Shown piece after piece: positions 16,621 to 25,025 of a DNA stretch of 64,000 bases (positions are counted from its first letter, which is position 1; each line of letters opens with the position of its first letter). Location of the stretch: the NCBI GenBank assembly GCA_038530575.1, contig JBCBCP010000010.1, positions 12,126 through 76,125 of the forward strand. The letters are read 5' to 3'. Source of the DNA: JBCBCP01 sp038530575 (lineage in GTDB: Bacteria; Pseudomonadota; Alphaproteobacteria; Rhodobacterales; Rhodobacteraceae). A program made the translations under genes and the position numbers. The notes under the pieces were generated by a model. The model did not search any database and was not told the origin of the DNA. It was given only the letters and a program-made list of their open reading frames with translations.

Positions 16621-16622
16621 CT
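16604..16622. repeat. attL: tRNA-Gln 3'-end direct repeat
   Basis: The 19 bp covering the T-arm 3' side, acceptor stem, CCA and two following bases are identical to 25026-25044. With one mismatch the match extends to 24 bp (16604-16627). This is the usual core of a tyrosine-recombinase attachment site at a tRNA gene. Confidence 0.88.
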
Positions 16623-16632
16623 CTCCTCAGGA

Positions 16633-17792
16633 TCAGGTTTGCGAAGGGTTCTGGGCAGTGGAGGCGTGTTTCGGCCCCACCAGTGATGCCGTGAAGTGCT
16701 CCGGCACCCCGGTGCGCTCGCACTGAGTGGTGAACCACTTGCGCGTGCCGTGGAAGACCAGATGCTGAAGCCCAACGCTGTCCCGCAGCTTCGCAAACGC
16801 CTTGGTCATCACGTTGACCGAGACGCGCGGAAACAGCGGTCCGGAGGATGGCAGCCGCAACAGGGTTGGCTGCAGTTCCGAGTGCACCGGCACCTCTCGC
16901 TCAGCCATCGGCGTCTTGAGGTTGCGCAGGGCGTTCGGCTTGATGACAAAGAACTGCCCAAGGTTGCCCTTGGAGATGATCTCCTCGCGGTGCAGCCCTC
17001 TGGCCTCACCCAGCCGCATCCCGGACAACAGGCAGATGTGCAGCAGAGCCAACAACCACTGGTCTGTGCAATGCGTCAGCAGCACCCGCACCTCGCTATC
17101 CTCCGGCACTGCGTAGGACTTGCTGCGCCCCACACCGTCGAAGCGGACCGATGCGAAGGGGTTGGTGGTCAGATGCCCCTCATACACCGCTCAGTCGAGG
17201 AAGCCCTTGACCATGAACCAGATGCGTTTCTGGGTAGTGACCGTGATGGGGTCCGGTCGGCGCTCAGAGGCCCGCAGCAGTCCATCCAGGCTCATGCCAT
17301 GGTAGCGGTAGGATTTGCCCAGGGACGCAGACAGCAGCGCAATGTCCCGCAGAAAGGCCTTGCCATCCTCTCGGGTGATAGCGGCAATCCTGTCCTGCCC
17401 GTGCCGGGATGCAAACAGACCCACGGAGTAGCGCAGCGCCTTGAAGCCACCGGGTTCAAGCCGTGCTGCCCTCGCGCGCAGATAGACCTTTGCCAACTCG
17501 CCCACGGGTTCTGACGCCCGCAGGTCTGCAAAGGAGGCCAGCGTCCAGTTGATGGACTGCACGCTGGCCTCAAGATCACGGGACCAGTCCGGACGCTGGC
17601 CATGCGCCTCCAGCCCGCTGCACACTGTCCTCGAAGTGCGCGTTGACCTCTGCAAGCCGCGCTTTTGCCACTGCAATGTCGCCAGTCTTGAGCGACTGCT
17701 TCATGGCGTCCACCCCCAGCTACCCACTTGACGTCCTTGGGGTCGTGGCGGCGATAGAGCTAGGTGTTTTGCTTGAGGGTTGCGTACTTCAT
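16633..17792 (-). pseudogene. Tyrosine recombinase (phage/island integrase) pseudogene
   Basis: Leftward remains of an integrase can be followed over about 1.15 kb. The start MKYATLKQNT is cut by TAG at 17760-17762, followed by YRR and KDVKWV. The frame then shifts to MKQSLKTGDIAVAKARLAE, shifts again near 17600 into the core-binding domain, and meets TGA at 17191-17193 (FLD*AVYEGHL, probably a former Trp). The catalytic domain keeps R in SGMRLGEARGLH and the HGTR box, but ends GPKHASTAQNPSQT without the active-site tyrosine. At least two stops, two frameshifts and a lost C-terminus make it inactive. Confidence 0.85.
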
Positions 17793-17971
17793 GCGTCACC
17801 CCCAGCAGCCGTGCAGCCCGTCATCGCCCAGAGGCACAGCAGCAGAATGATGCACCACGCCAGCTTGGTCTGCGCCCGGTCCTGTTTTGCGGTAAGGCGA
17901 CGCGGCTTGAGCCACTTGCGGTGTTCTGCGTAGGCCGCCGCCGCGCCCACCACCATGATGAAACCGACCAT
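17789..17971 (-). CDS. Small membrane protein with lipobox-like C-terminus, island gene
   Basis: A 60-residue ORF with an excellent AGGAGA ribosome site seven bases before its ATG. It has a hydrophobic N-terminus (VGFIMVVGAAAAYA), a basic middle (HRKWLKPRRL) and a second hydrophobic segment ending in LWAMTGC, which resembles a lipobox but lies at the C-terminus. Its stop overlaps the integrase ATG (ATGA), so it was probably expressed with the integrase. I do not recognise the family. Small two-segment membrane proteins of this kind occur in phage lysis or accessory modules, but that is only a guess. Confidence 0.5.
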   Translation of the reverse strand: MVGFIMVVGAAAAYAEHRKWLKPRRLTAKQDRAQTKLAWCIILLLCLWAMTGCTAAGGDA

Positions 17972-18148
17972 CGGTTGTCTCCTGTCTAACCGGAAGGGTC
18001 AGTCCTTCCAGATCAGTTGCAGGGGGTTTCTCGGTTTGGGGGTACATAGAGCGGGACGCGGTCGTCCACTGCAGGAGCGCAGGCCGAGTATTTTGCACCA
18101 CTTCTTGAGCCTAACCTGCACTGGCCTCATCTGGATTTCTACATCGCT

Positions 18149-18160
18149 GGATCAGGTTTG
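18149..18160. repeat. 12-bp direct repeat shared with 16630-16641
   Basis: GGATCAGGTTTG occurs at 16630-16641 and again here, both inside the island and 1.5 kb apart. Each copy carries the TGA stop codon of a leftward gene: the integrase remnant in the first and the ROK regulator in the second, so both proteins end in QT. It may be a recombination scar that joined the sugar module to the integrase module. Confidence 0.45.
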
Positions 18161-19339
18161 AGGCAAACTACTCTGACCCTGATCCGGGAGCTGCGGTTGG
18201 TAAGGCAAAAGCGCGCTTCCCAAAGATCTGGCGTGGATGCCGACCTCGCACGCGCGCACCTCAAAGCTGCGCAAGCCACGTTGGTCGAAAGCGCCGAGCG
18301 CGGCGTTGATGGCATCGATCAGTTGCGTCCTCAACTGCGGCGCGAGACTTGTGTCGATTACGATACCCTCCGGATCGACAAATGCTTGTCCAGCCAAGGT
18401 CGCGAAGGCCAGCGCATCTGCAGCTCCCGATAGCCAGCGTCGGAAAATCTCTTCCGCGCCGGGGTCAAGCGTGCCGGTGTAAAGGCTTTCCGCCGAGTAT
18501 CCGGCACCCCGCATTGCGACTTCAAGCGAATGCAGAGACGCATGTTCAAGCAGCTGCCCGCCCGCCGCCGCGCCGCGCATGTGCGTGGGCAGCGACCCGA
18601 TGGCGCCCGCATTCCCCGAAAACCCCTCAAAGACCTGATCGCCGAAGGTCAAACCACCTCCAACAAAGGTGCCGACGTAAAAATAGACCATTGATGAAAG
18701 ACGCCTGCCAGCCCCGAGCCGCAGGGAGGCAAGGCAAGCTGCGGATGCATCGTTCATCGCCTGCACGGGAAAGCCCAAAGCGCGTTCCAGCGGCGCGGAG
18801 AGGTTCGCATTTTCCCAGGCGGCCATTGCACCAGCGGGTGCACCTATAAGCGTTTCCCAGCTCCAAAGTGCGTCAGGCACCGCGAGGCCGATCCCCTGAA
18901 TGGCGTCGGCCTGTTTCTGCGGCAGGGCCTCGATCAGATTGGCCGCGGTCCGGCACAGCTGAGCGCAGAGCTGGTCGTAATCGGGATATTCGTAGCGGAT
19001 CGCGCGATGTTCGATGATGGAGTAATCAAGCGCCATCGTGGCGATTTCCGCAGACCGGCGTCCAACTTTGATGCCGACGGATGCCGCGCCAAGCGGATTG
19101 AGCCGATATGGCGTCGAGGGCTGGCCCACTTTGCCCCGCACCGCCTTGCCAGACATGAGCAGACCTTCATCTACCAAACGGTTGACGATTACCGTGGCCG
19201 ACTGCGCAGACAGTTTTGAGGCCCGCGCAATCTGGGCCTTGCTGAGTTCGGTGTTGCGGCGCACAAGGTCGAGGATCAGGCGTTCGTTCTGAGGCCTGAT
19301 CAATCGGTCATCCGTTTGGGGTAGCGTGCGGTAGTTCAT
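18152..19339 (-). CDS. frcR: ROK-family transcriptional repressor of the sugar module (FrcR-like)
   Basis: A 395-residue protein with an N-terminal winged helix (about residues 20-75; LSKAQIARASKLSAQSATVIVNRLV) and a C-terminal ROK sugar-sensing domain (GTFVGGGLTFGDQVFEGFSGNAGAIG). The kinase-type ROK zinc motif CxCGxxGCxE is absent, as in some regulators. It starts just downstream of frcA on the same strand and faces the operator palindrome at 20188-20226 through that gene. FrcR-like ROK proteins repress fructose/mannose/ribose uptake operons until a sugar binds. Gene symbol follows synteny with rhizobial frc clusters and is an inference. Confidence 0.82.
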   Translation of the reverse strand: MNYRTLPQTDDRLIRPQNERLILDLVRRNTELSKAQIARASKLSAQSATVIVNRLVDEGLLMSGKAVRGKVGQPSTPYRLNPLGAASVGIKVGRRSAEIATMALDYSIIEHRAIRYEYPDYDQLCAQLCRTAANLIEALPQKQADAIQGIGLAVPDALWSWETLIGAPAGAMAAWENANLSAPLERALGFPVQAMNDASAACLASLRLGAGRRLSSMVYFYVGTFVGGGLTFGDQVFEGFSGNAGAIGSLPTHMRGAAAGGQLLEHASLHSLEVAMRGAGYSAESLYTGTLDPGAEEIFRRWLSGAADALAFATLAGQAFVDPEGIVIDTSLAPQLRTQLIDAINAALGAFDQRGLRSFEVRACEVGIHARSLGSALLPYQPQLPDQGQSSLPQT

Positions 19340-19347
19340 GGCCAGAT

Positions 19348-20127
19348 CTAGATATAGCTTGCGCCCTCATGGACCCCTTGATCGACGCCGGTGATCATCG
19401 CCACAACATCATTTCCGGACGCGGTTTTGGCGTCCAGCACACCTGCAATGCGTCCGCGCCGGAACACAACGATACGGTCCACAAGGTTAAACACCTGGCG
19501 CAAGTTGTGCGAGACGATGATGACCGGCACACCGCGTCTCTTAAGTCCACGAATGATGTTTTCGACCCGCGTGGTTTCCTGGATCCCGAGGGCCGCGGTC
19601 GGCTCATCCATGATGATCAGCTTGGAGCCCCATCCCGCCGCACGGCTGATCGCAACGCATTGACGTTGCCCGCCTGACATGCCCGCAACAGGCTGGCGCA
19701 CATCTGGGATTTTCACGCCGGTTTCCTCAAGCAGTTCCGCAGATCGCCTGGCCATCGCCTTTTTGTTGAGCCATGACAGCGGGCCCAGCTCGAACAACAC
19801 TTCCTCGCGCCCCAGGAAAATATTCGAGGGCACATCAAGGTGATCGGCCAGCGCGAGGTTCTGATACACAGTCTCGATCCCATGATCCCGCGCCTCCTGC
19901 GGAGAGCGGAAATTCACCGGGATGCCATCGATGAAAACATCGCCTGACGTGCGCTGCTCTACACCGGTGATGTTGCGCACAAAGGTCGATTTGCCTGCAC
20001 CATTGTCCCCGACGATGGCGATATGCTCGTCTTCGTACATTTCGAAATCGGCATCGTTCAGCGCTTGGACGCCGCCGTAGTGTTTGGTTAAGCCTTTGGT
20101 TTCAAGTATGACTTTCCGGTCGGCCAT
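19348..20127 (-). CDS. frcA: Sugar ABC transporter ATP-binding protein
   Basis: A 259-residue single nucleotide-binding domain. Walker A is GDNGAGKST, the signature is MSGGQRQ, Walker B is LIIMDEP and the switch histidine lies in VSHNL. Unlike RbsA-type ATPases it has one domain only, which matches the Frc type. It energises import through FrcC in the inner membrane. ATG 20127 follows a GGGAGGG site; an upstream in-frame start would add 17 residues and no similarity. It is divergent from frcB across the operator. Confidence 0.88.
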   Translation of the reverse strand: MADRKVILETKGLTKHYGGVQALNDADFEMYEDEHIAIVGDNGAGKSTFVRNITGVEQRTSGDVFIDGIPVNFRSPQEARDHGIETVYQNLALADHLDVPSNIFLGREEVLFELGPLSWLNKKAMARRSAELLEETGVKIPDVRQPVAGMSGGQRQCVAISRAAGWGSKLIIMDEPTAALGIQETTRVENIIRGLKRRGVPVIIVSHNLRQVFNLVDRIVVFRRGRIAGVLDAKTASGNDVVAMITGVDQGVHEGASYI

Positions 20128-20187
20128 TGTTGCCCTCCCCCAAGCGTGATGCCCAATCGCTTTTATGCATCCGCACACAGGCCGCCG

Positions 20188-20226
20188 CTGTCAATAACTA
20201 AATCAGCTTGATTTAATTATTGACAG
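20188..20226. promoter_or_regulatory. 39-bp operator palindrome between frcA and frcB, with overlapping -35 box
   Basis: Two 18-bp arms (20188-20205 and 20209-20226) match at 17 positions around a 3-bp centre; the ends are CTGTCAATAA and TTATTGACAG. A perfect TTGACA -35 element for frcB lies at 20220-20225 inside the right arm, so a bound repressor would block the polymerase. The nearby ROK protein is the obvious ligand. The -10 element is not clear. Confidence 0.75.
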
Positions 20227-20307
20227 GCATGGCAATTCGACGTTCTTTGTCGGCACCACGAAGCGCCCGCGGAGGAGCAGGGTGCGCACCACTGGGAGGA
20301 AACCTGA

Positions 20308-21242
20308 ATGAACATGAAGTCTGTTTTCGCAGGCGCGGCCATCGCTGCCTTGGTCTCGGCCAGCGCAGCGTCTGCGCAGGATGTGATCGGCTATATCACC
20401 AAGTCTGCCACCAACGCGGGCTGGATGATGATCAACCAAGGCGCACAGGATGCGCTGCTGAAGAAGGCGTGACACTCGTGTCTGTTGGCCCGGCCTTCCA
20501 AGGCGACCTTTCGAGCCAGCTTGAGGTCTTTGAAAACCTCGTTGCGCAAGGCGCCAAGGCGATTGGTGTCGCCCCTGTGGACAGCGCCGGGATTGCGCCG
20601 GCCGTGCAAGATGCGATGGGCGCGGGCATCCCCGTCATTGCGATCGACACGGGCGTGTCGGGCGCGGACGTCACGTCTTTTGTGGCGACTGACAACCTGG
20701 CCGTTGCCAAGGTGCAGGGCGCAGTTGCGGCAACACTGGTCGCGGATGGCGATGCCATCATCTACGTCACTGGCAACCAGGCGCAGTCCACCGGCCAGGA
20801 ACGCCGCGACGGCTTCATGGCGGGTTTCATGGCCGCACGCCCGAACAGCGAAGTGGTCATCGTGCCGACCGAGTGGAACTCGCAGCAAGCGCAGGAAGGT
20901 GTTGAGGCGATCCTGAACAGCCGCGACGACATCAAGATGGTCGTCAACGCATGGGACGGCGGCACAATGGGGGCCAAAGCGGCGCTGGAAAACCTCGGCT
21001 ATGGCGCGGGCGACGTGAAGCTTGTCGGCTTTGACGGGGCGTCCGACGCCATCGTTGCAATGGACGAAGGCTGGGTGCACGCGAACACCGCGCAGATGCT
21101 CTACCAGATGGGGTATCAGGGCATCAAAGCCGCCGCAGCAGCCGCGCGCGGCGAGGCTGTGTCGGCGCGCATCGACACCGGCTTCTTCCTCGTGACGCCC
21201 GAGACATCTTCCGTCTACAAAGACATGGTCGGCATCCAATAA
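20308..21242 (+). pseudogene. frcB: Sugar ABC transporter periplasmic binding protein, frameshifted
   Basis: ATG 20308 follows GGAGG and opens a signal peptide (VSASAASAQ), then DVIGYITKSATNAGWMMINQG. The frame stops at TGA 20470-20472 after 54 residues. Family sequence continues in another frame from about 20460: EEGVTLVSVGPAFQGDL through to VYKDMVGIQ. Restoring one G in GCGCTGCTG (to GCGGCTGCTG) rejoins the halves as a normal protein of about 311 residues. So one base is missing, by mutation or sequencing error. The intact protein would bind fructose, ribose or a related sugar for FrcC/FrcA. Confidence 0.85.
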
Positions 21243-21284
21243 GCCGCTCTTTTTGTATCCAGAATCTGACGCCGGAGTGGACCC

Positions 21285-22847
21285 ATGACAGAGGCCAGCC
21301 CAACCGTGCAGCCACAGGCCCTGAGCCTGCAAGATCGCCTGATCATGATGATGGTTCGCTTCTTTCGCGCCGAATGGTCGGGCGCCTTGCTGGCGATCAT
21401 TGTCCTTGGCCTCGCCATCGAGGTGGCAACGCCGGACACGATGTTCTTCCGCCCGTCGAACCTGATGACAATCCTGAACAATTCGGCGGCGATCGGTATC
21501 GTTGCGGCGGGTATGACCCTGATCATCCTGACCGCGGGCATTGATCTGAGTGTCGGCTCGGTCATGGGCATGACGGCGGCTCTGACAGGCTATGTTGCCA
21601 GTTTCTGGGGATTTCCGCCTTATCTGGCAATCATGACTGGGCTGAGCCTTGGTCTGGCCGTGGGCGCCTTCAACGGCACGTTGGTCGCCTATTTCGGGAT
21701 GCCCGCCTTTATCGTGACGCTGGCCGGCCTGTCGATCTGGCGCGGCTCCGGGCACCTCGCCACCGATGCGCAGGCCACGCCGAAACTCCCCGAAGCCTTC
21801 GACACATTCGGCCGCTACAACCCGTTTGCAGGCCTGCGCCAGTCCTACCGCGATGGCGAGCTGACGGGCTTTGCCGAGACCTTGGGCGCTTTTGTCGATG
21901 ACAATTGGCTGAACTTTTTCCGCACGTTCCAAATGTCGATGCTGATCTTCATCGGCTTCTTTATCGTCCTCGCCATCCTGATTTCGAACACCCGTTATGG
22001 CCGCTATGTCTACGCCATTGGCTCGAACGAGCCCGGCGCGCGGCAGGCTGGTATCAACACAAAGCGGTATACGCTGATCACCTACATGATCGGCTCGTTC
22101 TGCGCAGCGTTTGGCGCGCTTTTGTTCCTGGGCCGCGCGCCCTACGCGAAGTCCGATTACGGTCAGATGTGGGAGCTTGACGCGATCGCCGCGGTCGTGA
22201 TCGGCGGCACGTCCCTTTTCGGCGGGCGCGGCTCGCTTTGGGGCACCTTCATGGGCGTGATCCTTTTGAAGTTGATCAACAATGGGCTGACCTTGGCGCA
22301 GCTGAACACCTTTTGGCAGATGGTGGTGACCGGCGGGATCATCCTTGTCGCTGTGGGTATCGACATTGTGCGCCAGTCCAAGGACCCGGTCGCTGTGCGC
22401 AAGCTTCTAGGGGCGGTTGGGGCATTCATGGCGTTCCTGTCGCTGATGACCCCCGCCTCGGTCTGGCTGCGCGCACAAATCGCAGTGCTGGAACACGGTG
22501 CGGCGACAGCCCTGCGGGAGGCGGGCCAATCCCTTGCCCCGGGCCAGAACGCGCGGCTCCTGTCGCCGCAAGAGCTGGAGGCGGCGCAAGCTGCCGCGTC
22601 GAACACCGCGTTCGGGGCGCTGCTTCTGGCGGCGTTGACGGTGGCTGCGATTGTCATGATCTTTCGCACATCGCGCGCCGCGTCGCTGGCCCTCGCGGCC
22701 GCCTTTGCGCTGATGATTATTCCGGTCGTAATGATGGGCTATCAGAGCACGGCACCCTTCCTCGTCCTCGGCGCGGTGGCACTCGCAGCTTCGGCCTTTG
22801 TCGGGGTGATCTTTGAGCGTGCAAAAGGCATTCAGCACAATGTCTGA
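21285..22847 (+). CDS. frcC: Sugar ABC transporter permease
   Basis: A 520-residue inner-membrane permease of the ribose/xylose type. The signature AGIDLSVGSVMGM lies near residue 85 and the coupling region near SNTRYGRYVYAIGSNEPGARQAGI; GGTSLFGGRGSLWGTFMGV follows. At 520 residues it is much longer than RbsC-type permeases. The extra C-terminal part (from about 385) holds an Ala-rich loop and two or three more membrane segments. It lies 42 bp after frcB and overlaps frcK. Confidence 0.88.
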   Translation: MTEASPTVQPQALSLQDRLIMMMVRFFRAEWSGALLAIIVLGLAIEVATPDTMFFRPSNLMTILNNSAAIGIVAAGMTLIILTAGIDLSVGSVMGMTAALTGYVASFWGFPPYLAIMTGLSLGLAVGAFNGTLVAYFGMPAFIVTLAGLSIWRGSGHLATDAQATPKLPEAFDTFGRYNPFAGLRQSYRDGELTGFAETLGAFVDDNWLNFFRTFQMSMLIFIGFFIVLAILISNTRYGRYVYAIGSNEPGARQAGINTKRYTLITYMIGSFCAAFGALLFLGRAPYAKSDYGQMWELDAIAAVVIGGTSLFGGRGSLWGTFMGVILLKLINNGLTLAQLNTFWQMVVTGGIILVAVGIDIVRQSKDPVAVRKLLGAVGAFMAFLSLMTPASVWLRAQIAVLEHGAATALREAGQSLAPGQNARLLSPQELEAAQAAASNTAFGALLLAALTVAAIVMIFRTSRAASLALAAAFALMIIPVVMMGYQSTAPFLVLGAVALAASAFVGVIFERAKGIQHNV

Positions 22848-23778
22848 GCGGGCCTTCGCCATTGGGGGGGAGAACCTCATCGACCATGTCACGCGTGATG
22901 GCCAGGTGTCCGCCAAAGTAGGCGGCTCTCCGTTCAATGTTGCGATGGGGCTTGGACGGCTTGGGGCAAATGTCAGCTATGTCTCCCCAATCTCGACAGA
23001 CCCTTGGGGCGGCAAACTGGCCGCGACCCTGACCGCGTGCGGCGTTGCATTGACGGGTGGGCGCGTGGACCTGCCCACCACAATGGCCCGCGTTGAGGTC
23101 ACGAACGGGCATCCGCGATACCGGTTTGAACGCGAGGGCACGGCAGAGCGCGCGGTGGACCGCGATTGGATCACCGCGCGGATCAAGGACGCAGGCGTAG
23201 TCCATACCGGATCGCTGACCCTGACCCGCGGCGATGATGCAAAGGCCTGGGCGGACGCGCTGGCGCTTGCCTATGCGCGCGGCCAATTTGTGTCGGTTGA
23301 TCCAAACGTGCGCATGTCCGTGGTTGAGGATGCAGAGGTCTATCGCGCACGCATCTTCGCTGTCTGCCGCACGGCGCACGTCATCAAGCTGAGCGATGAG
23401 GATTTGTCGGCCCTTTTTCCCGGCCAGCCCGAGGCGGAGGCTATGGCGGCCTTGCGCGATTTGGCGTCCGCCGAGCTGATCGTCCTGACCAAAGGCGCAA
23501 AAGGCGCCGCCGCGTTTCTTGGCGGCACCAAGGTCGAGATAGATGCAGCCCCAGTGCCCCGTTTGCTGGATGCGGTAGGGGCGGGGGATACGTTTACCGC
23601 GACGGTGCTTTGGGCCCTGTCGGCCAAAGGGTTTTTGACCCCGCCAAAGCTCAAAAACCTTGGCCCGGACTTGCTGCGCGAGATACTCATGCAAGCAAGC
23701 ACTGCAGCCGCCATCAATTGTGGCCGCGAGGGGTGCGATCCGCCGACCCTGGCAGAACTTGACGGAGCTTTGGCCTGA
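22840..23778 (+). CDS. frcK: PfkB-family sugar kinase
   Basis: A 312-residue ribokinase-fold enzyme. The N-terminal glycine motif is VGGSPFNVAMGLGRLG and the catalytic base is D250 in VGAGDTF. It should phosphorylate the imported sugar with ATP; in frc clusters the PfkB kinase is FrcK. I use ATG 22840, which overlaps the frcC stop by 8 bp and has AAGG upstream; a TTG at 22813 would add nine residues. It is followed after three bases by the aldolase gene. Confidence 0.86.
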   Translation: MSERAFAIGGENLIDHVTRDGQVSAKVGGSPFNVAMGLGRLGANVSYVSPISTDPWGGKLAATLTACGVALTGGRVDLPTTMARVEVTNGHPRYRFEREGTAERAVDRDWITARIKDAGVVHTGSLTLTRGDDAKAWADALALAYARGQFVSVDPNVRMSVVEDAEVYRARIFAVCRTAHVIKLSDEDLSALFPGQPEAEAMAALRDLASAELIVLTKGAKGAAAFLGGTKVEIDAAPVPRLLDAVGAGDTFTATVLWALSAKGFLTPPKLKNLGPDLLREILMQASTAAAINCGREGCDPPTLAELDGALA

Positions 23779-23781
23779 CAC

Positions 23782-24447
23782 ATGGCGCTCGATCTCTACC
23801 TCGACACCGCCGATACCTCAGAGTGGGATCGCTTGATGCCCACGGGCATGTTCCGCGGGATCACGACCAACCCGCTTCTCGCCCACCGCGCCGGGCTGGA
23901 CTACCCTGCGATTGACTGGGCAGAGCTGGCCGCCCGTGCGGCGGATCTGGGCGCGCAGGAGTTGCACGCGCAAGTTTATGGCCCGCCAGAGGGCTACGCG
24001 GCCTGGGCGGAACGGCTTCTGGAGGCGGGCCAGAAGGCGGGGCTTCGAACGGTTGTAAAGGTCCCTCTGGTGGAGGACGCAATCCGGCGCGTGCCAGCGC
24101 TGAAATCCATGGGCTGCCCCATCCTGATGACCGCCTGCTACGATCCAAAGCAGATGTATGTGGCGTGCGGTTTGGGCGCAGACTTCATCGCCCCTTATTT
24201 CGGACGCATGTTAGAGGCGGATATGCCAGCTTATGAAATGATGGCGCAGATGTTGGCCATCGGGTCAGGGGCGCCCACACGTATCCTGGTGGCCTCATTG
24301 CGTAGCGCGGAACAGATGTTCAAGCTGTCCGAGATGGGGTGCGACTGCTTTACGATTTCGCCAGATTTGGGGCGAGGGCTTTTGTCGAATCCAATGACAA
24401 CAGCGGCCTATGCACAGTTTGAAAGCGCGGCGCGCGAAACTGAATAG
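23782..24447 (+). CDS. Transaldolase / fructose-6-phosphate aldolase-like protein
   Basis: A 221-residue short transaldolase-family protein of the FSA size class. It opens LYLDTADTSEWDRL, the typical beta-strand with the active-site Asp, has ITTNPLLA, and carries the Schiff-base lysine K93 in TVVKVPL. The family cleaves or transfers dihydroxyacetone units from sugar phosphates such as fructose-6-phosphate. Position directly behind frcK suggests that it handles the kinase product. Whether it is a true transaldolase or an aldolase cannot be told here. Confidence 0.82.
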   Translation: MALDLYLDTADTSEWDRLMPTGMFRGITTNPLLAHRAGLDYPAIDWAELAARAADLGAQELHAQVYGPPEGYAAWAERLLEAGQKAGLRTVVKVPLVEDAIRRVPALKSMGCPILMTACYDPKQMYVACGLGADFIAPYFGRMLEADMPAYEMMAQMLAIGSGAPTRILVASLRSAEQMFKLSEMGCDCFTISPDLGRGLLSNPMTTAAYAQFESAARETE

Positions 24448-24459
24448 GTCTGGTGCTGT

Positions 24460-24479
24460 GGCTTAGCGCTAGCCGTTTT
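24460..24479 (+). terminator. Probable terminator of the frc operon
   Basis: A GGCT/AGCC stem, extendable by AGC/GCT with a bulged T, is followed at once by GTTTTC, 12 bp after the aldolase stop. Confidence 0.5.
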
Positions 24480-25025
24480 CTCACTGTCCGCAAAGAGCCG
24501 CAATAGGCCGATATACCAGCGCTTTTTCCTTGCTTGCATGATCACTTCAGCGTCGCCCTGTTTTGAGGTTGCTGCGGGACGGCTTCACCTGACCAAAAGC
24601 GCTCTCTCCGGTCTCAGGATCGGGGAGGGCAACCCCTCCTCCCTTTCTTCTTCTCTTCCGCTGGCGTCCGGAGGTTGTGAGGTCTCATCCGGGTCTTGCT
24701 GCTCTTCTCCCGGTGCCTCTCCTTTCCGGCGGGTTCTGTCTCTCTCCCTCCGGATCTTTCATTACTGGTACCTATTTCCCCCGCCCCAGCAACCGACCTC
24801 TCCCCACCTCAGACACCCCCCGACACAGAGAGCTCCCCAGCTCAGGCTCCACCACCTCCCGTCCCTCCGACACAGCCCCACCCCCCACTGCCCCGGAGAG
24901 CCACAGAGTGGCCCCAGGGAGCATCCCAGCCACCTCGGATGGGGGAGGGCACGGAGGGCCACAAGTAAGGCCCCAGAAGGCTGAGAGAGGGAGACTCTGC
25001 GATGGATTTCAACATCCTCAAGCTC
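24480..25025. other. Pyrimidine-rich island end without a convincing gene
   Basis: About 550 bp between the frc terminator and attR. From roughly 24600 on, the + strand is strongly C/T-rich, and the - strand therefore G/A-rich, with many runs such as CCCCCGCCCC and CTCTCTCCCTCC. Open frames exist on both strands but encode Pro/Ser/Arg- or Trp/Gly-rich low-complexity peptides without ribosome sites or family resemblance. A small GGAGGG/CCCTCC hairpin followed by a T-rich tract lies at 24624-24650. I see no recognisable gene. Confidence 0.6.

Noticed and set aside
20220..20460. Upstream part of the long frame that contains the second half of frcB
   Set aside because: It has no family similarity, starts inside the operator, and lacks a signal peptide; the true start is ATG 20308 in another frame.
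24538..24984. Open frame on the + strand in the pyrimidine-rich stretch
   Set aside because: Product is Ser/Pro/His/Arg low-complexity sequence forced by base bias; no ribosome site and no family resemblance.
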